30,271 nucleotides of DNA from JAIBJN01 sp035461525 (GTDB taxonomy: Bacteria > Actinomycetota > Thermoleophilia > Gaiellales > Gaiellaceae), in contig DATHVD010000079.1 in NCBI GenBank assembly GCA_035461525.1, positions 1 to 30,271 on the forward strand, read 5' to 3'. Under the pieces are notes generated by a model that worked only from the letters and a program-made list of their open reading frames with translations, did not search any database and was not told the DNA's origin. Shown here piece after piece: positions 1-5,600 of this stretch; the stretch's first letter is position 1; each line of letters starts with the position of its first letter. A program made the translations under genes and the position numbers.

Positions 1-713
1 GTGAAGCCGGCGATGTAGGCGACCACCGGCGTCGACATCTCGGCCTCGATGAAGGCCGCCGCCTTCTCCTCCTCGTCGCCGCCGATCTCGCCGACCATGA
101 CGACGAGCTCGGTCTCGGGATCGGCCTCGAAGCGGGCGAGGACGTCCGTGAACGACGACCCGACAACGGGGTCCCCCCCGATACCCACGATAGAGCTCTG
201 GCCGATACCGAGCTGTGTCAGCTCGTGCCCGATCTGGTACGTGAGCGTGCCGGATCTCGAGACGAGGCCGACCGGGCCCTCGCGGAAGATCTCGGCGGGG
301 ATGATGCCGACGTTGGCCTTGTCGGGCGAGAGGACGCCGGGGCAGTTCGGCCCGACGAGCGTCACCCCGCGCGGGCGCACGTGGTTGTAGACGCGCAGCA
401 TGTCGTGCGCCGGGATTCCCTCGGTGATGCAGACGACGGTAACGATGCCGCCGTCCACGGCCTCGTAGATCGCGTCGGCGGCGAAGCGCGCCGGGACGAA
501 GACCATGGCCGCGTTCGGGCTCGTCTCGGCGACGGCGTCCGCGACCGTGTCGAAGACGGGGATGCCCTCGACGTCGCTGCCGCCCTTCCCCGGCGTCACG
601 CCTGCGACGACGTTCGTGCCGTACGCCCTGTTGCGGAGGGTGTGGAACGTGCCCTCGCGCCCGGTGATTCCCTGGACGACGAGGCGCGTCTCGCGGTCGA
701 CGACGATCGCCAT
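1..713 (-). CDS. sucD: Succinyl-CoA ligase [ADP/GDP-forming] subunit alpha, partial (3' end cut by window)
   Basis: With SucC it interconverts succinyl-CoA and succinate with nucleotide triphosphate formation in the TCA cycle. It also takes the succinyl-CoA made by the methylmalonyl-CoA route. The N-terminus MAIVVDRETRLVVQGITG is typical of the CoA-binding Rossmann domain, and GKGGSDVEGIPVFDTV, VCITEGIPAHD, VGPNCPGVLSPD and SRSGTLTYQ are family signatures. About 237 of the usual ~290 residues are inside the window; the phosphorylated histidine expected further on is outside. The ATG (711-713) directly follows the TAG of the upstream methyltransferase (716-714), so translation is probably coupled. 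It is the third gene of the sucC-methyltransferase-sucD unit. Confidence 0.97.
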   Translation of the reverse strand, partial: MAIVVDRETRLVVQGITGREGTFHTLRNRAYGTNVVAGVTPGKGGSDVEGIPVFDTVADAVAETSPNAAMVFVPARFAADAIYEAVDGGIVTVVCITEGIPAHDMLRVYNHVRPRGVTLVGPNCPGVLSPDKANVGIIPAEIFREGPVGLVSRSGTLTYQIGHELTQLGIGQSSIVGIGGDPVVGSSFTDVLARFEADPETELVVMVGEIGGDEEEKAAAFIEAEMSTPVVAYIAGF

Positions 714-1355
714 CTACGCCTTCGCCCTCAGCGCGATGCGGTCGAGCCGGAGCTCGCCGCCCTCGATGCGATCGGCAAGGAGCGCGCGGACGCGCGTGGC
801 GTCCTCGCCCTCGCAGCCGGTCCGGTGGAGCCACTCGGCGATGTCGATCGAGTGGACGAGCGTCCGCGCTTCCTCCACCCGCAGCCCCGCGCGCTCGAGC
901 AGGCTCCGCCACTCCGCCTCGGTGTAGTTCCGGACGTGGGTCGAGTCGCGGAGGAGCTCGGCCTCCTCGGCGGCCTCGCCCATGAAGAGGTTGTCGACGA
1001 CGAGGACGCGGTCGGAGGCGACGCGCGCCATCTCCCGCACGCCCGCCTCGACGTCGGCGAAGTGGTGCACGGCAGCGCGGCAGGCGACGACCTCGAAGCT
1101 CGCGTCGGGGAAGGGGAGCTCCTCGGCAGAGGCCAGCACGTCGGCCTGCATGCCGGGCGCGGGATCGACGGTGACGACCTCGAGCCCCGCCTCGCGCAGC
1201 CGGCGGGCGACGTGCCCGCCGCCCGAGCCGACGTCGAGCGCCGTCGACGCCCCCGCGCCCCACTCGACGAGGAGGTCGAGGTCGGCGCCCTCGCGGTGGG
1301 CGTGGCTCGTCCGGTAGGCCTCGGCCCGCTCGTCCCAGAGGCTCACGACGCTCAC
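714..1355 (-). CDS. Class I SAM-dependent methyltransferase inserted between sucC and sucD
   Basis: 213 residues from a GTG start. The Rossmann SAM-binding motif I is seen as LDVGSGGGHVARRL, motif II as VVTVDPAPGM, an acidic EELPFPDASFEVV stretch, and a post-motif CRAAVHHFADVEAGVREM, as in the Methyltransf_11/UbiE-like group. The substrate cannot be read from sequence; small-molecule acceptors are usual in this group. The start overlaps the sucC stop by GTGA (1355-1352), and the TAG is immediately followed by the ATG of sucD, so it sits inside the sucCD operon in the same orientation. Most bacteria have sucC and sucD adjacent, so this placement is unusual. No frame damage is visible. Confidence 0.9.
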   Translation of the reverse strand: MSVVSLWDERAEAYRTSHAHREGADLDLLVEWGAGASTALDVGSGGGHVARRLREAGLEVVTVDPAPGMQADVLASAEELPFPDASFEVVACRAAVHHFADVEAGVREMARVASDRVLVVDNLFMGEAAEEAELLRDSTHVRNYTEAEWRSLLERAGLRVEEARTLVHSIDIAEWLHRTGCEGEDATRVRALLADRIEGGELRLDRIALRAKA

Positions 1356-2500
1356 GCGCCCCTCGCCAGCTCGACGACGCGCCGGGCCGCGGAGAGCATC
1401 GTCTCCTCGACGTGCAGGCTCGCAGGCGAGGCCTCCTGGAGCATCCGCCGGCCCTCCTCGGCGTTCGTGCCGTCGAGGCGGACGACGATGGGGTGCTCGA
1501 TCGTCAGCTCGCCGAGCGCGGCCAGGATCCCGCGGGCGACCTCGTCGCAGCGCGTGATCCCGCCGAAGATGTTGAAGAGGATCGCCTGTACGCCCTCGTC
1601 GCTGGTGATCACCTCGAGCGCGTCGACGACGCCCTGGGCGTCGCCGCCGCCGCCGAGATCGCAGAAGTTCGCCGGCCTGCCGCCGACCTGGTCGATGACG
1701 TCGAGGGTGGACATGACGAGCCCGGCGCCGTTCCCGAGGATGCCGATCTCGCCGTCGAGCTTCACGTACGTGACACCCTTCTCGCGCGCGAGCCGCTCCT
1801 GGGGGTCGGAGGCCTCGACGTCGCGCATCTCGGCCACGTCCGGGTGGCGGAAGAGCGCGTTGTCGTCGACGGTGAACTTCGAGTCGAGCGCCCGCACCTC
1901 GCCCTCGGGCGTGACGATGAGGGGGTTGATCTCGCAGAGCATGGCGTCGTAGCGGACGAAGGCCTCGTAGAGCTGCGCCGCGATCGCCTGCACCTGCTTC
2001 TGCTCGGCCGGGTCCCCGAGACCGCCGGCAAAGCAGAGCCGGCGGCCCTGCCACGGCTGGAACCCGACGAGCGGCTCGACGTGCAGCCGGGCGAGCGCCT
2101 CCGGGCTCTCGGCCGCGACCTCCTCGATGTCGACGCCTCCTCGCGTCGTGAACATGAGCAGCGGCTTCTTCTCGCCGCGGTCGAACGTGACCGAGAGGTA
2201 GTACTCGCGCGCGATGTCGGACGCCTTCTCGATCCAGAGCCGGCGGACGACGTGGCCGCGGATGTCGAGCCCGAGGATCTCGTCGGCCCGCGCCTCCGCC
2301 TCGTCGGGGTCGGCGGCGAGCTTGATCCCGCCGGCCTTGCCGCGCCCGCCCGTCAGCACCTGCGCCTTGACGACCACCTCGCCCCCCAGCTCCTCGGCGG
2401 CGGCACGGGCCTCGGCCGGGGTCGTCGCCAGGCGGCCGTCGGACACCGGGATCCCGGCGCTCGCGAAGAGCTGCTTTCCCTGGTACTCGTAGAGGTCCAC
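1352..2500 (-). CDS. sucC: Succinyl-CoA ligase subunit beta
   Basis: 382 residues from a GTG start (VDLYEYQGKQLFASAGIPV), close to the family norm of about 388. The N-terminal ATP-grasp region carries VVVKAQVLTGGRGKAGGIKL. Later ALCEINPL-type (MLCEINPLIVTPEG), LDSKFTVDDNALFRH, GEIGILGNGAGLVMSTLD and NIFGGITRCDEVARGI motifs follow the beta-subunit order. An upstream in-frame extension exists, but the family N-terminus and a TAGACT element at 2511-2516 favour this start. It is first in the operon with the methyltransferase and sucD. The enzyme works in the cytoplasm and links the TCA cycle with propionate-derived succinyl-CoA. Confidence 0.97.
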   Translation of the reverse strand: MDLYEYQGKQLFASAGIPVSDGRLATTPAEARAAAEELGGEVVVKAQVLTGGRGKAGGIKLAADPDEAEARADEILGLDIRGHVVRRLWIEKASDIAREYYLSVTFDRGEKKPLLMFTTRGGVDIEEVAAESPEALARLHVEPLVGFQPWQGRRLCFAGGLGDPAEQKQVQAIAAQLYEAFVRYDAMLCEINPLIVTPEGEVRALDSKFTVDDNALFRHPDVAEMRDVEASDPQERLAREKGVTYVKLDGEIGILGNGAGLVMSTLDVIDQVGGRPANFCDLGGGGDAQGVVDALEVITSDEGVQAILFNIFGGITRCDEVARGILAALGELTIEHPIVVRLDGTNAEEGRRMLQEASPASLHVEETMLSAARRVVELARGA

Positions 2501-2510
2501 GGCGGCGCCG

Positions 2511-2516
2511 AGTCTA
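2511..2516 (-). promoter_or_regulatory. Putative -10 element of sucC (TAGACT)
   Basis: On the minus strand TAGACT lies 10 nt before the GTG of sucC, so the transcript would have a leader of only a few bases or none. No clear -35 box is seen. The assignment rests on the same arrangement at many other genes of the window. Confidence 0.45.
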
Positions 2517-2523
2517 ACGGAGC

Positions 2524-2842
2524 GTGCCGGAATCACTCGGATTGGCGTTCAGCGCGGCACGGAGGCGCCGCCGCGCTCGGAAGCTCGCTCTTCGAGGAGC
2601 CGCCCCGCGACGCCGCCCCCGGCTCGACACCCTCGGGGAGCCCGAGTCGGCCTCGGACCTCCCGGCCTGGCTCCGCGAGGCGAGGCCGGTCCTCCGCCGG
2701 CACCGCGGCGAGCTCGCGGCGCCGGCTTCGCCAGGGCGACCGAAGCGCGCCCGCCGTGCTCCGCCCCGTGCTCGAGCACCTCGACTCCAGTGCCGACGCC
2801 GTCTCCGTGCGCCTCGGCGGCCGGGCCTGCGTCCGCGACTAG
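2524..2842 (+). other. Gap region with coding-like patches in changing frames
   Basis: Between sucC and the Asp-rich peptide gene no intact gene is recognised. Frame 1 reads a plausible start MPESLGLAFSAAR from GTG 2524 and, about 2630-2735, LDTLGEPESASDLPAWLREARPVL. Frame 2 reads RHGGAAALGSSLFEEPPRD earlier and VLRPVLEHLDSSADAVSVRL near 2780-2840, ending at TAG. Spliced across two frame changes this would give a protein of about 105 residues on the plus strand. It may be a decayed gene or a gene hit by assembly indels; no family is recognised. Confidence 0.25.
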
Positions 2843-2854
2843 CGCCCGGCGCGG

Positions 2855-2860
2855 TACGCT
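2855..2860 (+). promoter_or_regulatory. Putative -10 element of the Asp-rich peptide gene (TACGCT)
   Basis: TACGCT precedes a roughly 20-nt leader that contains a purine-rich GAGGAGGAG Shine-Dalgarno stretch (2876-2884) and the ATG at 2888. No convincing -35 is seen. Unlike most promoters here this one would give a leadered message with a strong ribosome site. Confidence 0.4.
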
Positions 2861-2887
2861 GCGGGCGATCCCGACGAGGAGGAGCCA

Positions 2888-3049
2888 ATGACCACGTTGC
2901 GCGACGACGAGATCCTGACCGTGGGAACCGCGGCCGGGCGGCTCGACCCCCAGGCGGACGCCGACGGCGACGACACGGACTCGACCGACGGCGACGCCAC
3001 CGACACCGACTCGACCGACGCGGACGCCGACGACGCCGACGCCTCGTAG
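2888..3049 (+). CDS. Asp/Thr/Ser-rich small peptide, candidate ribosomal natural-product precursor
   Basis: A 53-residue reading frame with a strong ribosome site (GAGGAGGAG about 4 nt before the ATG). The first ~22 residues (MTTLRDDEILTVGTAAGRLD) look like a RiPP leader: a short charged helix of the LxDDE type and then a small-residue stretch. The remaining ~30 residues are almost only Asp, Thr, Ser, Ala and Gly in irregular DxD and TDST units (DDTDSTDGD, DTDSTDADAD), ending in AS. There is no Cys, Lys or aromatic residue in this part. The TAG at 3047-3049 lies 1 nt before coding sequence of a JmjC oxygenase. Peptide modification, for example Asp hydroxylation, is inferred only from this adjacency. 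A metal-binding acidic peptide or an N-terminal tail joined to the oxygenase by frameshifting are alternatives. Confidence 0.6.
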   Translation: MTTLRDDEILTVGTAAGRLDPQADADGDDTDSTDGDATDTDSTDADADDADAS

Positions 3050-3050
3050 G

Positions 3051-4217
3051 GCCGCGGCGGCGGCGCTCGCGCGCTGCCTCGAGCCGGTCGAAGCGGAGGA
3101 GTTCCGGGCCGAGCACTGGGAGCGGCGGCCGCTCATCGTCCCCCGCGACGAGCCGGGACGCTTCGACGACCTCCTCTCGGAGGCCGACGTCGAGCGGGTC
3201 GTCTGCTCGACGGCGATCCGCTACCCGGGGTTCAGGCTCGTCCGTGAGGGCGGCCAGCTCGACGTCGGCGCGTACACGTCCGACGTCTCCTGGCGGCCGC
3301 CCTTCACGGGCACCGTGGACGTCGAGCGGGTGATCGCCGAGTGGGACGCGGGCGCCACGATCGTGCTCCAGGCGCTCCACGTCAACTGGCATCCGCTCGC
3401 GGTCTTCTGCCGGCTGCTCGAAGAGGCGCTCCGCGTCGGGGTGCAGGCGAACGCCTACTGGACGCCGCGGGGCTCGCAGGGCTTCGCCGTGCACCACGAC
3501 ACGCACGACGTCCTCGTCCTCCAGGTGGCGGGCGAGAAGCGTTGGCTCGTCTACGACCCCCTGCTCGAGCTGCCGCTCAAGGAGCAGCGCTGGTCGCCCG
3601 CCCTGGGCGAGCCCGGCGAGCCGGTCGAGGAGCTCGTCCTGCGGGCCGGGGACACGCTCTACCTCCCGCGCGGCTGGCTCCACCAGGCGGAGACCTCGGA
3701 CACCGACTCGCTCCACCTGACGATCGGGCTCGTCGCCCAGACCCGCCTCGACGCGGTACGGGCAGCGGTGGCGGCGAGCGCGGACGACGTCGCGTTCCGC
3801 CGCGGCGGGGCGCCGGATCCCGGGGAGGCGGACGAGCTGCTCGAGCGCGTGCGCGAGCGGCTCGAGCCCGGTGAGCCCGAGCGGCGGGCGAGGCGCCGCT
3901 TTCTCGACCGGCGCAGGCCGATCCGCGAGGACGCCTTCGCGCAGCACCGCCGGCTCGCGGAGCTGGACGCGGCGAGCGAGCTGGAGCGGCGGGAAACCGT
4001 GATCGCCGACCTCGAGGAGGGAGCCGACGGCGGCGTGGCGCTCGTCTTCGAGGGCCGCGAGCTGCGCTTCCCCGCGCACGCGCGCGGGGAGGTCGAGGCC
4101 TGCTTCGCAGCTGAAGCGCCGTTCCGCGCCGTCGACCTCCCCGGGGAGCTCGACGAGGCGGGACGGCTCGTGCTCGTCCGCCGGCTCCTCCGCGAGGGGT
4201 TCCTGCGGATCCGCTAG
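3051..4217 (+). CDS. JmjC/cupin-type 2-oxoglutarate and Fe(II) dependent oxygenase, no standard start codon
   Basis: About 388 residues of the Cupin_4 (YcfD/MINA/NO66 ribosomal oxygenase-like) family, which hydroxylate protein side chains. From 3075 the frame reads LEPVEAEEFRAEHWERRPLIVPR, the usual N-terminus. Counting from 3051, the iron ligands are seen as H148-x-D150 (in FAVHHDTHDV) and H211 (in PRGWLHQ). The C-terminal third fits the dimer/winged-helix part, ending EGFLRIR. The frame is open from 2919, but there is no ATG, GTG or TTG in frame before GTG 3315. Starting there would remove about 88 conserved residues. So the protein starts at an unusual codon, is made by +1 frameshift from the peptide gene, or the sequence has an indel. 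The stop shares CTAG with the convergent gene's stop. Confidence 0.85.
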   Translation, partial: AAAAALARCLEPVEAEEFRAEHWERRPLIVPRDEPGRFDDLLSEADVERVVCSTAIRYPGFRLVREGGQLDVGAYTSDVSWRPPFTGTVDVERVIAEWDAGATIVLQALHVNWHPLAVFCRLLEEALRVGVQANAYWTPRGSQGFAVHHDTHDVLVLQVAGEKRWLVYDPLLELPLKEQRWSPALGEPGEPVEELVLRAGDTLYLPRGWLHQAETSDTDSLHLTIGLVAQTRLDAVRAAVAASADDVAFRRGGAPDPGEADELLERVRERLEPGEPERRARRRFLDRRRPIREDAFAQHRRLAELDAASELERRETVIADLEEGADGGVALVFEGRELRFPAHARGEVEACFAAEAPFRAVDLPGELDEAGRLVLVRRLLREGFLRIR

Positions 4218-5155
4218 GAGAGGCCGGCCAGCCGGCGCGCGGTGGCGACGTAGCGGACGGCTCGCTTCGGCTCGGCGGCGCCGCACGTGAGGTAGGCGGG
4301 CTCGTCCGCCGGCTCGGCGGTGACGTCGACCTCGTGCACGGCGCCGTCCGGCGTGCGGAAGCGGACGCGCCAATCGCTCTCGCCGAGTCGGAGCGCGCCG
4401 GCGAGCGTAAGGTCGCCGATCCCGAGCAGGCCGTCCTCCGTCCTGATCGCGTGCTCGGCCGCCTGCACCGGGAAGCTGTAGGAGGAGCGTCCGCGGTATC
4501 GCTCGAGGTGGACGGCGCCGGCCGCCTGGGCCTCGAGGAGCGCGGGAACGTCCTCCGGTTCGACTCGCCCGTAGTAGAGGCCGTGCGGGAGCGCGACGAC
4601 GTTGCCGGCGAAGCGGTCGCCGCCGACGTGCGTCGACTGGCAGACCTGGCCGGACTCGGTCTCGCGCCGGAGCGCGTCGTAGAGCGGCTGCCCGAACTTC
4701 GCGCAGCAGCGGTCGCGCTTACCGTGCGTGCAGACGACGAGGAGCGGATGCTCCACCGGCCGGCCGGGGGTCTCCTCGCCCGAGAGGGCGGCGACGAAGT
4801 CGAAGTCGCAGAGGTCCTCCTGGTGGTCGACCTCGAGCTCGAAGAAGCGCTCCCGCCCGGGCCGGGACGTCCCGAAGAAGAGGTGCCGCCGCCCGTAGGC
4901 GCGGCGCTCGGGCTTCTTGACGAAGAGGAGCCGCGCGTTCCCGAGCGCGGCAAGCTGCTCGCGCAGGTGCGCCTTCAGCCCGGGCGAGAGGAGGCTGCCG
5001 CCGAGCACGTCGCGGTCCCAGAGGCCGCGGTACTCGAGCAGGATCCAGCTGTCGATCCGGCTCGCCGTCGCCGCGAGCGGCTCGTGACTCGCCGAGGAGG
5101 CCGCCGCGCAGAGCGCGCGGCCGCGAACCCCCGGGGCGGTGTCGACGGTCGCCAC
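4214..5155 (-). CDS. Sucrase/ferredoxin-like (Apd1-type thioredoxin-fold [2Fe-2S]) protein
   Basis: 313 residues from GTG 5155. It has the family hallmarks VVCTHGKRDRCCAKFGQPLY and VCQSTHVGGDRFAGNVV followed by LPHGLYYGRVEPEDVP. The Cys/His set fits an iron-sulfur site of the sucrase-ferredoxin/Apd1 group; function in bacteria is not settled. The second histidine of the yeast Apd1 HxxGGH motif is Asp here (HVGGD). A longer in-frame extension to 5344 exists, but the GTG is preceded by TACGCT with a 6-nt gap, the local leaderless pattern, and conserved sequence begins soon after. It is convergent with the oxygenase gene, sharing a CTAG stop overlap. A perfect 22-bp palindrome just upstream suggests dedicated control. 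Confidence 0.85.
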   Translation of the reverse strand: MATVDTAPGVRGRALCAAASSASHEPLAATASRIDSWILLEYRGLWDRDVLGGSLLSPGLKAHLREQLAALGNARLLFVKKPERRAYGRRHLFFGTSRPGRERFFELEVDHQEDLCDFDFVAALSGEETPGRPVEHPLLVVCTHGKRDRCCAKFGQPLYDALRRETESGQVCQSTHVGGDRFAGNVVALPHGLYYGRVEPEDVPALLEAQAAGAVHLERYRGRSSYSFPVQAAEHAIRTEDGLLGIGDLTLAGALRLGESDWRVRFRTPDGAVHEVDVTAEPADEPAYLTCGAAEPKRAVRYVATARRLAGLS

Positions 5156-5161
5156 GCCCGA

Positions 5162-5167
5162 AGCGTA
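5162..5167 (-). promoter_or_regulatory. Putative -10 element (TACGCT) of the sucrase/ferredoxin-like gene
   Basis: Minus-strand TACGCT ends 6 nt before the GTG at 5155, so transcription would begin at the start codon. Confidence 0.5.
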
Positions 5168-5172
5168 GCTGA

Positions 5173-5194
5173 CCTGTAAGGGAACCCTTACAGG
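5173..5194. promoter_or_regulatory. 22-bp palindromic operator candidate
   Basis: Two perfect 10-bp arms, CCTGTAAGGG and CCCTTACAGG, separated by AA. It begins 5 bp upstream of the -10 element of the sucrase/ferredoxin-like gene and therefore covers the spacer and -35 region. On the minus strand a CTGTAA within it would lie 20 bp from the -10. That is the long-spacer geometry used by MerR-family activators, but a repressor site is equally possible. It is about 80 bp upstream of the divergent gene at 5277. Confidence 0.6.
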
Positions 5195-5276
5195 CCCGCC
5201 GAGCATCCCTCGACCGGCACCGTCTCGACCCGCTTGTGTTTCACACGCACGAGGATTTCCTCTCCAAGCTGGAGCC

Positions 5277-5600
5277 GTGGCCTTCCACCCGCCCGTCCAC
5301 CGTGAGTTCGTCCAGGCGCTGCGCATCCTCGACGCCTTCGGCATGCCGTACGCCGAGGCGTGGCGCCTGCTCCGCCCCGTCGCCGCCCGGCTCGGGATCC
5401 CGCGTCCCAGCTACTCGACGGTGCGCCGGATCGTCATCGCCGAGCGGGAACGCAAGCGGCGCCATGCGGACGAGCTCGACCAGCTTCTCGCGGACCTGTT
5501 CGCCGGCCGGTTCCCCTATGTGCTCGTGGAGCACAAGCTGGTCGGGGCGGTGCGGGGCCCCGAGACGCTGGGGCTTCGCGGCTATTCCGCCGGAGCGCCC
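5277..5600 (+). CDS. Uncharacterised small basic protein, possible DNA-binding fold; 3' end not defined
   Basis: GTG start with GGAG at good spacing (about 5270-5273). The product begins MAFHPPVHREFVQALRILDA and continues with YAEAWRLLRPVAARLGI and PSYSTVRRIVIAERERKRR. This helix-turn-helix-like arrangement is followed by LDQLLADLFAGRFPYVLVEH, about 100 residues of good coding sequence. No stop codon occurs there: the frame stays open to 6218, deep into antisense of the biotin carboxylase gene, where the composition is that of antisense. The natural end is probably near 5580-5600 and was lost by mutation or indel, or the overlap is real. The end given is approximate. No family is recognised. 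It is transcribed divergently from the sucrase/ferredoxin-like gene across the palindrome. Confidence 0.5.

Noticed and set aside
225..2842. Long plus-strand open frames opposite sucD, the methyltransferase and sucC
   Set aside because: They are antisense to strongly conserved genes and give Arg/Asp/Pro-rich sequence without domains, as expected at this GC content.
3315..4217. GTG 3315 as the true start of the JmjC oxygenase
   Set aside because: It would discard about 88 upstream residues that match the family N-terminus, including EHWERRPLIVPR.
5225..5260. TGTG-TTT-CACA short inverted repeat as an operator
   Set aside because: Only 4-bp arms; too likely by chance to list, unlike the 22-bp palindrome next to it.
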